This document shows, piece by piece, positions 18,822-27,900 of a stretch of 64,000 nucleotides of DNA. The notes below the pieces were generated by a model. It did not search any database, had not been told where the DNA came from, and worked only from the letters and a program-made list of their open reading frames with translations. The stretch is from an uncultured Spartobacteria bacterium (GTDB lineage: Bacteria > Verrucomicrobiota > Verrucomicrobiia > Chthoniobacterales > Terrimicrobiaceae). The position numbers were made by a program, and so were the translations under genes. Within the stretch, counting starts at the first letter, position 1. Each line of letters opens with the position of its first letter. Location: positions 1-64,000 of the forward strand of contig CALCJD010000001.1 of assembly GCA_937960895.1 (NCBI GenBank), given 5' to 3'.

Positions 18822-20210
18822 TCACCGCCTTCCGTCCCGCGCCGCACCCCCGCCTTCCCGTTTCCTGCGTTCGATTTTCTGAAGTTTGTATTGAAGCGTG
18901 CGGCGGCTGATGCCGAGCCGTTCGGCGGCGCGGGTGCGGTTGCCGTCCACCCGCGCCAGAGTCTCACGGATCCACGCCTCCTCCCGCTCGGCCAGGGTGC
19001 CTCCGACGGGTTCCGCCGCCGGCGGCGGTCCCTCCCGCACGGCGGGGGGTAGATCCTCGACCCCGATTTCCGCCGAGGGCGTCACCAGCACCAGACGTTC
19101 GACGATGTTCCGCAGCTGCCGGACATTTCCCGGCCAGGAAAAGGCCTGCATGGCCCGGATCGCCTCCGGCCGGAAGCGTTTGCGCGGGCGGCCATGACGC
19201 ATGGCAAAATGGCGGCGGAACATTTCCACCAGCAGCGGCACGTCCTCCGGGCGCTCGCGCAGCGGCGGCAGAGTGATTGTGATCACGTTCAGGCGGTAAA
19301 GCAGGTCCTCCCGAAATCCCCCCGAGGCGCACAGCGCCTCCAGATCCCGGTTGGTGGCCGCCACGATGCGGGCGTTGTGACGCACCACCGTCCGGCTTCC
19401 TATGGGCCGGAACACGCCGTCCTCCAGCACCCGCAGCAGATCCGCCTGGCCCAGCCGGGAAAGGTCGCCGATTTCGTCGAGGAACAACGTGCCGCCGCGG
19501 GCCAGTTCAAACCGGCCCGCCTTGTCCGCAATCGCGCCCGTAAAGGCGCCGCGGACGTGGCCGAAAAACTCCGACTCGATGAGCGTTTCCGGCAGCGCGG
19601 CGCAGTTCACCGCCACAAAGGGTCCGTCCTGGCGATGGCTCCGTTCGTGAATCGCGCGCGCGACGATTTCCTTTCCCGTCCCCGATTCCCCCTGGATGAG
19701 CACGCTGACATCGGTCGGCGCCACCTGACGCACGATCTCCTGCACCTCGCGCATCCCGGCGCTCTCCCCGACAAAAATGTCCACGTCCGCCCGCCGTTTC
19801 AGCCGCTTGCGGATTTCCGGATCATCCGCCACCACCGCCTGGTGCTCCAGCGCCTGACGTACGGAACGCAGGATGTGTTCATTCTCGGCCGGCCAGCTGA
19901 GATAATCGAAGGCGCCGTGATGGATCGCCTCCATCGCCGTCCGGATGCTCCCGCCCTCGCTCACAAAAATGAACTGGGTGTCGGGGGACTCCCGCCGCAG
20001 CGCATCCATCACCGCAAACCGGTCCGCCCCCCGGGGATCAAAGGCCTTGATGATGATGTTGAAATGCTCCCGCGCGGTCAGCCCGCGGGCGGCCCGCTCG
20101 GTGGTCGCGGTGCGCACCTGATACCCCGCGTCCTTCAGGACTCGCGAAATGCCTTCCAGAAAACGGTTGGCTCGATCCATCACCAGGATCGCCACATTCG
20201 CGGGGTTCAT
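18822..20210 (-). CDS. Sigma-54-dependent activator with degenerate receiver
   Basis: 462 residues, NtrC architecture. Residues 1-120 are a receiver fold (VAILVMDRANRFLEGI) but the usual acidic pair reads MD and the phospho-Asp position reads FNIIIKAFDPRG with Lys, so phosphorylation control is doubtful. The AAA+ domain is complete: Walker A GESGTGKE, the sigma-54 contact loop GAFTGA, Walker B GGTLFLDEIGDL, and sensor arginines near FREDLLYRLNV. The C-terminus is a Fis-type helix-turn-helix (NRTRAAERLGISRRTLQYKL). The ATG at 20210 is preferred over a codon at 20279. The divergent neighbour pair (zinc-ribbon/SulP) has a candidate -24/-12 promoter and may be its target. Confidence 0.9.
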   Translation of the reverse strand: MNPANVAILVMDRANRFLEGISRVLKDAGYQVRTATTERAARGLTAREHFNIIIKAFDPRGADRFAVMDALRRESPDTQFIFVSEGGSIRTAMEAIHHGAFDYLSWPAENEHILRSVRQALEHQAVVADDPEIRKRLKRRADVDIFVGESAGMREVQEIVRQVAPTDVSVLIQGESGTGKEIVARAIHERSHRQDGPFVAVNCAALPETLIESEFFGHVRGAFTGAIADKAGRFELARGGTLFLDEIGDLSRLGQADLLRVLEDGVFRPIGSRTVVRHNARIVAATNRDLEALCASGGFREDLLYRLNVITITLPPLRERPEDVPLLVEMFRRHFAMRHGRPRKRFRPEAIRAMQAFSWPGNVRQLRNIVERLVLVTPSAEIGVEDLPPAVREGPPPAAEPVGGTLAEREEAWIRETLARVDGNRTRAAERLGISRRTLQYKLQKIERRKREGGGAARDGRR

Positions 20211-20243
20211 GGCCCCAGTATGCGCAGCTTTTACGCGGATGTC

Positions 20244-20258
20244 GCGCAATTTTTGCGC
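20244..20258. promoter_or_regulatory. Dyad gcgcaa-ttt-ttgcgc between the sigma-54 activator and the zinc-ribbon gene
   Basis: Perfect 6-base inverted repeat with a 3-base centre, 34 bases upstream of the activator start and about 100 bases upstream of the candidate sigma-54 promoter. This is a suitable place for an enhancer or autoregulatory site. Confidence 0.4.
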
Positions 20259-20346
20259 ATTTGACGTACGTTCCGCCAAGCGGCCGGACGGATGAAAATT
20301 TTATAACCTATTTATTATTCACCAATTACATACAAATCCATATTCC

Positions 20347-20360
20347 GGCACGGGAACTGC
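20347..20360 (+). promoter_or_regulatory. Candidate sigma-54 (-24/-12) promoter
   Basis: ggcacgggaactgc keeps the GG-N10-GC spacing and most of the ggcac-N5-ttgc consensus. It lies 13 bases before the ATG at 20374, which would put the transcript start at the start codon although a gggagg ribosome site (20364-20369) lies between. The contradiction lowers confidence. Confidence 0.35.
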
Positions 20361-20373
20361 ATTGGGAGGTCTC

Positions 20374-20721
20374 ATGCCAACACCAGCCAAAATCACCGCG
20401 TCGCTGCGCAGGCTTTGCCTTCTGGAGTCCGGAAGGGGTCCTTTGTGTGCGGCGCTGACGGAATGGGAGCGAAAATTCGAAATTGCGCGTCTGCGCGGCA
20501 TCCTACCGGCGGCGATCCTCGCCCACCATGACCGGATGCTCCATCGGACCAACACCAGTGTCGCCGAGGTGCGGGACGGCGTCTGTTCCGCCTGCGGCCA
20601 GCGTTTGCCCGCGGAGCATGCCGCCCGGCTGAAATCCAGCCAGGACCTCGAGGTCTGCGACCATTGCGGACTCTTCCTCTATCTCCCGGGATCCCGTTCC
20701 GCGACCGCCTCCCGTTCATGA
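20374..20721 (+). CDS. Small C4 zinc-ribbon protein
   Basis: 115 residues. A helical N-terminus (residues 5-60) is followed by a zinc ribbon CSACGQRL...CDHCGLFLY (two CxxC pairs 21 residues apart). This layout recalls the C-terminal ribbon of CdsZ or DksA-like small proteins that bind RNA or RNA polymerase; the helical part is shorter. The ATG at 20374 has a good ribosome site (gggagg, 4 bases). Its stop overlaps the SulP start (ATGA), so the two are translationally coupled and may be functionally linked. Exact role unknown. Confidence 0.7.
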   Translation: MPTPAKITASLRRLCLLESGRGPLCAALTEWERKFEIARLRGILPAAILAHHDRMLHRTNTSVAEVRDGVCSACGQRLPAEHAARLKSSQDLEVCDHCGLFLYLPGSRSATASRS

Positions 20722-22457
20722 AACGCCGCGGCCCCCTCCTTCATTTCCGGCCCCGCCTGCTGAAATCGCTGCGCGAGGGGTACACCCTGCGGGATCTGGC
20801 CGCCGACGGACTGGCGGGACTCACCGTGGGGCTTATTGCGCTTCCTCTCGCCCTCGCGCTGGGCATTGCCAGCATTCCCGCCGGAACGGCGACCCCGTAT
20901 CCGGCGCCGGCCATCGGCCTTTTCACCGCGATCATCGCCGGGTTCCTGATTTCGGGCCTGGGCGGCAGCCGCTACCAGATCGGAGGTCCGACCGCGGCCT
21001 TCATCCCCGTGGTGCTGATGATCATCGAACGGCACGGCTACCTGGGGCTGATCCTCGCCACCATCATGGCCGGCTTTATCCTTCTCTTCATGGGGCTGGC
21101 CCGCATGGGCACCCTCATCAAATTCATCCCGTGGCCGGTCACCAGCGGATTCACCACCGGCATTGCGGTGTCGATCATGGCGACGCAGGCCGCGGATTTT
21201 CTCGGCCTGCCCTCCCACGAGGCGCCCCGCGAGTTTCTGGAAAAGATCCACTGGCTGGTGGAGCACGCACCCTCGGTGCACCTGCCGACGCTGGCTCTGG
21301 CGGCCGGCTGTCTGGCCCTCATCCTTTTCTGGCCGCGGCTCGGTCTGAAGGCGGTTCCCGGATCCATCGTGGCCATGCTGGGCGCCACGGTTCTGGTGAC
21401 CGTGTTCGGTCTGGCGGATTCCGCCGGCCTCGCCACCATCGGCTCCAAGTTCGGGCCGGATGCCATCCCTTCGGGCCTGCCGCCGTTTCGCGTTCCGAAA
21501 CTGGACTTTGAAATGATCCGCAGCCTGATCGGCCCCGCCACCGCGATTGCGCTGCTGGGCGCCATCGAATCCCTGCTCTCCGCGGTGGTGGCCGACGGCC
21601 TGAGCGGGGACCGTCATGACAGCAACACGGAACTCATCGCGCAGGGCCTGGCCAACATCCTCTGTCCGTTTTTCGGCGGACTGCCCGCCACGGGCGCCAT
21701 CGCCCGCACGTCCGCCAACATCAGCAACGGCGCGCGTTCCCCCGTGGCCGGACTGGTTCATGCCGTGACCTTGCTGCTCATTGTGCTGCTCTTCGCGCGT
21801 TATGCGGTGTACGTGCCCATGGCCGCCATGGCCGCCGTCCTCATCGCCGTGTCCTTCCGCATGGGGGAATGGCACGAACTGGCCCGCCTGCGGCAGATGC
21901 CGCGCAGCGACGCCCTGGTTCTCATGACCACCTTCGGCCTCACGGTCATCTTCGACCTCGTCATCGCCGTGGAGATCGGCATGGTGCTGGCCGCGATGCT
22001 TTTCATCCGCCGCGTCGCCGAAACCACGGAGGTTTCCGCGGTCACCGAAAACGACCAGCTCGAAACCCCGGAGCAGCTGGCGCAGGGCAAGTCCATTCCC
22101 GAAGGCGTGAAGGTTTACCGGATTTTCGGGCCGTTTCTTTTTGGGGCGGCGGAGAAGATGGAGGACGCCATCCTCACCAGCGAGACTCTTCCCCGCGTGC
22201 TCATCCTGAGGCTGCATCTGGTCAGCGCAATGGACGCGACCGCACTGAACGCTCTGGAGAGCGTTGTCGAACGCCTCAAGAAGTCCGGCGGACACATCAT
22301 CATCAGCGGCATCCACCGTCAGCCGCTGCAGCTCCTGCGTCAGGCCAACTTCATCGAAGTGATCGGACGCAAAAATTTCTGCGCCAACTTCGACCGCGCC
22401 CTCGCCCGGGCCCGCGAGCTTCTGGAGCTCCCGAAGTCAGGGGCCTCCGCCTCATGA
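20718..22457 (+). CDS. SulP-family anion transporter with STAS domain
   Basis: 579 residues. Residues ~30-430 hold the SulP membrane core with the family signature PLALALGIASIPAGTATPYP (split in two helices), QIGGPTAAF and FGGLPATGAIARTSANI. A C-terminal STAS domain follows at ~455-560 (VKVYRIFGPFLFGAAEKMED; VLILRLHLVSAMDATALNAL). Members carry sulfate, bicarbonate or dicarboxylates; the substrate cannot be read here. The sequence lies in the inner membrane with STAS in the cytoplasm. The ATG overlaps the zinc-ribbon stop. The nearby pyruvate carboxylase makes bicarbonate a fair guess, but only a guess. Confidence 0.9.
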   Translation: MKRRGPLLHFRPRLLKSLREGYTLRDLAADGLAGLTVGLIALPLALALGIASIPAGTATPYPAPAIGLFTAIIAGFLISGLGGSRYQIGGPTAAFIPVVLMIIERHGYLGLILATIMAGFILLFMGLARMGTLIKFIPWPVTSGFTTGIAVSIMATQAADFLGLPSHEAPREFLEKIHWLVEHAPSVHLPTLALAAGCLALILFWPRLGLKAVPGSIVAMLGATVLVTVFGLADSAGLATIGSKFGPDAIPSGLPPFRVPKLDFEMIRSLIGPATAIALLGAIESLLSAVVADGLSGDRHDSNTELIAQGLANILCPFFGGLPATGAIARTSANISNGARSPVAGLVHAVTLLLIVLLFARYAVYVPMAAMAAVLIAVSFRMGEWHELARLRQMPRSDALVLMTTFGLTVIFDLVIAVEIGMVLAAMLFIRRVAETTEVSAVTENDQLETPEQLAQGKSIPEGVKVYRIFGPFLFGAAEKMEDAILTSETLPRVLILRLHLVSAMDATALNALESVVERLKKSGGHIIISGIHRQPLQLLRQANFIEVIGRKNFCANFDRALARARELLELPKSGASAS

Positions 22458-22470
22458 CCCCGCCGGGCCC

Positions 22471-22716
22471 TCAGTCGCAGCGGGCCTGTTCGCGGGCCAG
22501 GGCCTGATCCCGGAAAAAGAAGAACGGGTAAAAGGCGATGTCCACCGGAATGGAAATCGGCAGGAGGGCGTAATAAAGCGGGGCGGGAGGGGGAGCGGCT
22601 TCCTCATCCGATTGGACGGGCCAGTTTTTTCCCTGGGCCTTGGCGAGCACCTGGGACGTCATGCAGGACGTGAATAGCAGGGGAACAGCCAGGGCGAGGA
22701 GGAGGAACCTTTTCAT
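22471..22716 (-). CDS. Small lipoprotein (YceK/YidQ-like, tentative)
   Basis: 81 residues. It has a lipoprotein signal peptide MKRFLLLALAVPLLFTSC with lipobox LFTSC. The mature part ends in a conserved-looking hydrophobic block YYALLPISIPVDIAFYPFFFF, which recalls the short YceK/YidQ lipoproteins. The in-frame ATG at 22725 (MAQMKRF) is an alternative start. It follows the methyltransferase gene by 32 bases on the same strand and is convergent with the SulP gene (13 bases). Function unknown. Confidence 0.65.
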   Translation of the reverse strand: MKRFLLLALAVPLLFTSCMTSQVLAKAQGKNWPVQSDEEAAPPPAPLYYALLPISIPVDIAFYPFFFFRDQALAREQARCD

Positions 22717-22748
22717 TTGGGCCATTTCAACGGAAAACGCCGATTCTT

Positions 22749-23402
22749 TCAAGCCGACTCCGCAGGACGGCGAAAAGTGAAGAGATAGCTGTTGAACGGG
22801 GTGATCCCCCACATGGGGCGCACCTCGCCGGACAGGCCCGCGGCGGCAAACGCGCGGAACACCTCGTCCCGGGTGGGGAAGTTCCACCCGCTGGTGGGAA
22901 TCCATCCGCTGGCGTGCACAAACCACTCCTCCAGCCGGGTGGCGGCAAAGCGCCAGCTTTTGTCGTTGAGGGTGACGCGGATCATGGCCACCCCGCCCGG
23001 AGCGAGACTTCGGGCAATCTTCGCAAGCAGCCGCTCCTGTTGGGCGTCGTCGAAATAATGCAGCACGTCGAGCATGACGACATCGCCGGAATGCGGGGCG
23101 AAATCGAGCGCATCGCCGGTGTGGAACGCGGCCCCCTCGGCGCCGAGAAGATCCCGGGCAATGCGGATTTTCCGGTCGTCCACATCCATGCCCACGATGG
23201 GCGCCCGGTGGCCGTGGGCGCGCAGCCAGGCGGCCAGCAGCCCCATGCCGCAGCCGATGTCGAGCAGCGGGCGCGGCGAGGAGGCCAGTTCCCGCGCGAC
23301 CGCCGGGTAGGCCGGATCGAGCGCCAGTTTGCCGCGGGCGTAATAATAAAGATTCGGCCAGGGACGGTAGCGTTCGGCGGTGGCGCGCAAGGCGGATTTC
23401 AT
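22749..23402 (-). CDS. Class I SAM-dependent methyltransferase
   Basis: 217 residues. SAM-binding motif I is PLLDIGCGMGLLAAWL, motif II region IVGMDVDDRKI, and post-motif blocks VVMLDVLHYFDD and LAPGGVAMIRVT follow the usual Rossmann methyltransferase order. It has no membrane segments. The ATG overlaps the stop of the flippase-like gene (ATGA), so they are coupled. That link suggests methylation of a lipid or lipid-linked product handled by the membrane partner, which is inference. Confidence 0.85.
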   Translation of the reverse strand: MKSALRATAERYRPWPNLYYYARGKLALDPAYPAVARELASSPRPLLDIGCGMGLLAAWLRAHGHRAPIVGMDVDDRKIRIARDLLGAEGAAFHTGDALDFAPHSGDVVMLDVLHYFDDAQQERLLAKIARSLAPGGVAMIRVTLNDKSWRFAATRLEEWFVHASGWIPTSGWNFPTRDEVFRAFAAAGLSGEVRPMWGITPFNSYLFTFRRPAESA

Positions 23403-24355
23403 GATCGGACAACCTGACGATACGACGGCAGCAAGGCCAGACCGAAGAGTCCCCAGAGCAGGGACAGCACGGCGCCTCCCAGGGAAACGGAAACGGCCTG
23501 CGCCATGGGCACGCCGGCAAGGTCGCCGAGCAGAATGCCGAAGAGTTTGTCGCGCACGCCAAACCCGCCCAGGCTCACCGGCAGCGCGGAAATGATGTCC
23601 ACCGCCGGCATGAAGGCGAAAAAGTCCGGCACGGGCAGGTTCACGCCGAAGGCGCGGGCGCTGCAATAAAAGGTCGCGAAATACGCCAGCAGGATGACCA
23701 AGGAGAGCGCCGAGGCCACCAGGGTCGCGCGCCAGGCGGAGACGAACCGGATGTAGGTGTCGGTGAATTCCAGGATCATCCGGCGTCCCGGCAGACGCTG
23801 CGGCAGCCGGCCGGTGAGGCCCCGCGCGCTGATCACAAACGAGAAGGCCATCAAAAGAATGACCACCGCCAGATAGCCGAAGACAAACCTGATCACGCCC
23901 GCCACCACCGGGCTGGACATCAGCCAGTCCAGGCGCCAGAGCATGAAGGTGAGGGAACAGAGCACGAGCGCACCCAGGCCGCTCATGCGGTCCATGAGGA
24001 CCGAAAGCAGGGCGGACGTCTTGTTGTGTCCCCGGGCCGCCAGCCAGACGACCTTCACGGCGTCGCCCCCCACCGCGCCGACGAGGAAGCTGTTGAAAAA
24101 CAGGCCCACGAACGACAGCCTCACAATCTCCCAGACCGGCAGGGAAATCCGCAGGACCTTCAGAAAGACCGCCCACCGCACCACGCCGAGAAGATTGCCC
24201 AGACCGGCCACGGCAAAGCCCGCCGCCAGCCAGGCGGGATCGGCCGACGTGACCACCTGCCAGACCTGGGTGCGAAATTCCGGCCGCCAGAAAATCCAGG
24301 CGAGCAGGATCACGCTCACCAGCGCTTGCAGCAGAAGGGACAGCCTTTTTTTCAT
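23399..24355 (-). CDS. Flippase-like integral membrane protein (LPG synthase TM / UPF0104 family)
   Basis: 318 residues with about eight hydrophobic helices. Family motifs seen: SFLVGAVGGDAVKVVWLA, then DRMSGLGALVL, and near the C-terminus PVSLGGFGVRDKLF. The family includes the membrane half of lysyl-phosphatidylglycerol synthases and proposed lipid flippases. Start ATG 24355 (MKKRLSLLLQAL) is chosen; 24373 is possible. It is separated from the upstream LTXXQ gene by a strong terminator and coupled to the methyltransferase downstream. Confidence 0.82.
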   Translation of the reverse strand: MKKRLSLLLQALVSVILLAWIFWRPEFRTQVWQVVTSADPAWLAAGFAVAGLGNLLGVVRWAVFLKVLRISLPVWEIVRLSFVGLFFNSFLVGAVGGDAVKVVWLAARGHNKTSALLSVLMDRMSGLGALVLCSLTFMLWRLDWLMSSPVVAGVIRFVFGYLAVVILLMAFSFVISARGLTGRLPQRLPGRRMILEFTDTYIRFVSAWRATLVASALSLVILLAYFATFYCSARAFGVNLPVPDFFAFMPAVDIISALPVSLGGFGVRDKLFGILLGDLAGVPMAQAVSVSLGGAVLSLLWGLFGLALLPSYRQVVRS

Positions 24356-24455
24356 GCGGGCGGCCCTGTGCATACCGAAAGCGGACCGGCTTGGGTATGA
24401 AGAAAATGCCGGAGCGGGCCGGCCCGCCGACACTTTGACCGCCCTTCCGATTCCC

Positions 24456-24497
24456 GACAAAACGCGGGGCGGCGGTGCTCAGGCGGCCCGCCCCGCG
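24456..24497 (-). terminator. Rho-independent terminator ending the pyruvate carboxylase-LTXXQ unit
   Basis: Ten-base perfect stem cgcggggcgg / ccgccccgcg (24463-24472 and 24488-24497) followed on the minus strand by TTTT. It lies 17 bases after the LTXXQ gene stop. Confidence 0.75.
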
Positions 24498-24513
24498 GGA
24501 AAGCGGACGCGTT

Positions 24514-24921
24514 CTACCGTCCGCCGTCCCGGCCCGGACGTTGTTTTTTCAGTTCCTCCCACTTGGCCTTCTGCTCGGGGGTGAGCACGGCGGACATTTG
24601 GGCGTCCGCCTCGGCGCGGGCCGCCTTCAGCTTTTCCTTCCTCTGCTCGTCCGACAGCGAGGAATCCTCCCGGACGCCTTTGGCCGCCTCGCGCTGGGCG
24701 GCAAAAATTTCCTGCACCTTTTTGGCCTGCTCGTCCGTGAGGCCGAGTTCGCTCTTCATTTTTTCGAGGCGCTCCTTCGCACGCGCGGCGCGATCGCCCT
24801 TGGCGGGCTCGGTCTGCACGGCCGGACCGGCCGCCGGCGTGGCGGTCGGGGGTTCGGCGGAAAGGGTCGGGGAAAGCACGGCGGTCAGACCGGCCACGGC
24901 GGAGAGAATCATTCGGTTCAT
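24514..24921 (-). CDS. Exported Spy/CpxP-like protein with LTXXQ motifs
   Basis: 135 residues. A signal peptide (MNRMILSAVAGLTAVLSPTLSA) is followed by a short Pro/Ala/Thr linker and a charged helical domain with two LTxEQ motifs (LGLTDEQAKKV and AVLTPEQKAKWEEL). The family contains periplasmic Spy and CpxP chaperones and metal-resistance proteins. The ATG at 24921 has ggaggt about 15 bases upstream. It follows the pyruvate carboxylase gene by 44 bases; a functional link with that enzyme is not obvious. Confidence 0.75.
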   Translation of the reverse strand: MNRMILSAVAGLTAVLSPTLSAEPPTATPAAGPAVQTEPAKGDRAARAKERLEKMKSELGLTDEQAKKVQEIFAAQREAAKGVREDSSLSDEQRKEKLKAARAEADAQMSAVLTPEQKAKWEELKKQRPGRDGGR

Positions 24922-24965
24922 CAGGGATGAAACCTCCGCCGTCCCCAAAAGTTGCGCAAGGGCCC

Positions 24966-27900
24966 CTATTCCTTTCTCAGGCGCAGGACGAGGTCCTTGC
25001 TTTCCACGGTTTCACCCACCTTCACAAAGATCTCCGACACGATGCCCTCCGAGGGGGCGGTCAGCGTGGTGAGCATCTTCATGGCTTCAAGGGTGAGGAG
25101 CTTGTCGCCCTTCTTCACCTTGCTGCCGACGGACACCGCCAGACTCGTCACCATGCCGGGAATCGGCGCGGCGATCTGCAGCGGATCGGCCGGGTCGGCC
25201 TTCACCCGCGGCGCGGTCTTGGGTTTGATCGTCTTGTCCGTGACGCTGGTGTGGCGTGGCAGACCGTTGAGCTCAAAGGCCACGGTGCGGCGCGCGTCGG
25301 CGTCGGGCTCGGTGACGTTGACCAGGCTGATGAAGAGCGTCTTGCCCTTCTCAAGTTCGACGGACAGTTCCTGCTGCGGCGCCATGCCGTAGAAAAACGC
25401 CGGCGTCGGCAGCACGGAGACGTCGCCGTAATCGCGCTCGAACTTGGCGTAATCGAGGAAGACCTGGGGATACATCAGGTAGCTGTAGACGTCGTCGTCG
25501 GTGGGCTCGCGCTTGAGTTTGGCGCGCAGTTCCTCGCGAACGGCCTCGAATTTCACCGGCTTGGCATGGGCGCCCGGACGGCCGGTCAGCGGCTTGCGTC
25601 TGCCGAGGACGACCTTCTGCAGCGCCTTGGGCCAGCCGCCCACCGGCTGTCCCAGTCCGCCGGCCAGCATGTCGATGACCGATTCCGGGAACGGCGTGCC
25701 GGGCGGCAGGTTGACCACATCGGCCGGCTTGATGCCGCGCGTGATGAGGAACATGGTCATGTCCCCGACCACCTTGCTGCTCGGTGTGACCTTCACGATG
25801 TCGCCGAACAATTCGTTCACCTCGGCGTAGCAGCGCGCGATCTCCGGCCAGCGGTGGGCGATGTCCATGCTGGCGGCCTGTTCCTTGAGGTTGGTGAACT
25901 GTCCACCCGGCATCTCGTGCAGGTAAACCTCGGCGGAACCCGTCCTCGGCGCGGTGTCGAAGGGACGGTAATACTCGCGCACCGTTTCCCAGTAGTCGGA
26001 GTATTCGTTGAGCGTCTCCAGATCGAGTCCGGACTCCCGCTTGGTGTGTTCCAGGGCGGCGACGAGGGAATTGAGGTTCGGCTGGCTGGTCGAACCGGAA
26101 AACGACGCGATGGCTGCGTCCACCACATCCACGCCGGCCTCGGACGCCGACAGGATGGACGCCGCGTTGATGCCGCTGGTGTCGTGGGTGTGGAAATGGA
26201 TCGGAATGCCGATCTCCTCCTTGAGCGCCTTGACCAGAGCCCGCGCGGCATACGGACGGCAGAGGCCGGCCATGTCCTTGATGGCCAGCATGTGCGCCCC
26301 CATCTTTTGGAGCTCCTTGGCGAGATTGACGTAATACTTCAGCGAATATTTGGTCCGCTTGGGATCGAGAATGTCCCCCGTGTAGCAAATGGCCGCCTCG
26401 CAGACGGCGTGCGTGCCCTGGACGGCCTCCATGGCCACCTTGAGATTCGGCGTGTAGTTGAGCGAATCGAAGATGCGGAAGATGTCCATGCCCGCCTCGG
26501 CGGCGTGTTTCACGAAGCCGCGCACGACATTGTCCGGGTAGTTCGAATACCCCACCGCATTGCTGCCGCGGAAGAGCATCTGGAAGCAGATGTTCGGAAT
26601 GCGCTCGCGCAGCTGGCGCAGACGCTGCCAGGGATCCTCGCGGAGGAAACGCATGGCGGTGTCGAAGGTGGCGCCGCCCCACATCTCCAGACTGAAGAGC
26701 TGCGGCATCCGGCGCGCCACACCATTGGCCACGGCCAGCATGTCGTAGGTGCGCATGCGGGTGGCCATCAGGGACTGGTGGGCGTCCCGGAAGGTCGTGT
26801 CGGTGAAAAGGAGCCGCTTTTCGTTAAGCACCCACTGGGCAAACTTGGCGGGGCCGAGTTCCAGCAGCTTCTGGCGCGTGCCGGGAGGCGGCGGCGTTTT
26901 TTCATCGCAGGGCGGCACGACCGCCTCGGTGAAGGGTTTGGAGGGCTTGAATCCCTTGGCGTGGGGATTGCCGTTGACGATGACGTCGCCGAGGAAGGCC
27001 AGCAACTTGGTGGCGCGGTCCTTGCGCGGACGGAACTTGAACAGCTCCGGCGTCGTGTCAATGAGTTGGGTGGTCGCCTGGCCGGAACGGAAGGTCTCGT
27101 TGGCGATGACGTTTTCCAGGAACGGAATGTTCGTCTTCACGCCGCGGATGCGGAACTCGCGCAACGCCCGGCTCATGCGCTGCAGGGCGGTCGGAAAATC
27201 CTTTCCGGAGGCGGTGATCTTCACCAGCATCGAATCGTAAAACGGCGTGATCACGCTGCCGGCATTGCCCATGCCGCCGTCGAGCCGGATGCCAAAGCCG
27301 GCCGCGGAGCGATAGGTGAGGATTTCGCCGTAGTCGGGGATGAAGTTGTTGGCCGGATCCTCCGTGGTGACGCGGCATTGCACGGCGTTGCCATTGCAGG
27401 GAATCGACCCCTGGGGCGGCATGCCGACCTCCGCACTGTGCAGCGAATAGCCCTGCGCGATAAGGATCTGCGAGCGGACGATGTCGATGTTGGTGACAAC
27501 CTCGGTGACGGTGTGCTCGACCTGGATGCGCGGGTTCATTTCGATGAAGAACCACTCCTGCGAATCCATGTCGTAGAGGAACTCGATGGTGCCGGCGTTG
27601 TCGTATTTTGTTCCCGCCGCCAGCCGGACGGCCGCGTCCAGCAGTTCGGCGCGGACCCTCGGATCCAGGCCCACGGAAGGCGCGATTTCGATGACCTTCT
27701 GGTGACGGCGCTGCACCGAGCAGTCGCGTTCGTAGAGGTGCACCACATTGCCGTGGCGGTCACCGAGGATCTGCACCTCGAGGTGCTTGGCCCGGCCGAT
27801 GAATTTTTCCAGAAAGACCGCCGGATTCCCAAAGGCGCGCGCCGCCTCGTTCTGGGCGTCGTCGAGCAGACGTTCAAGATCGGCCTCCTTGTGCACGACA

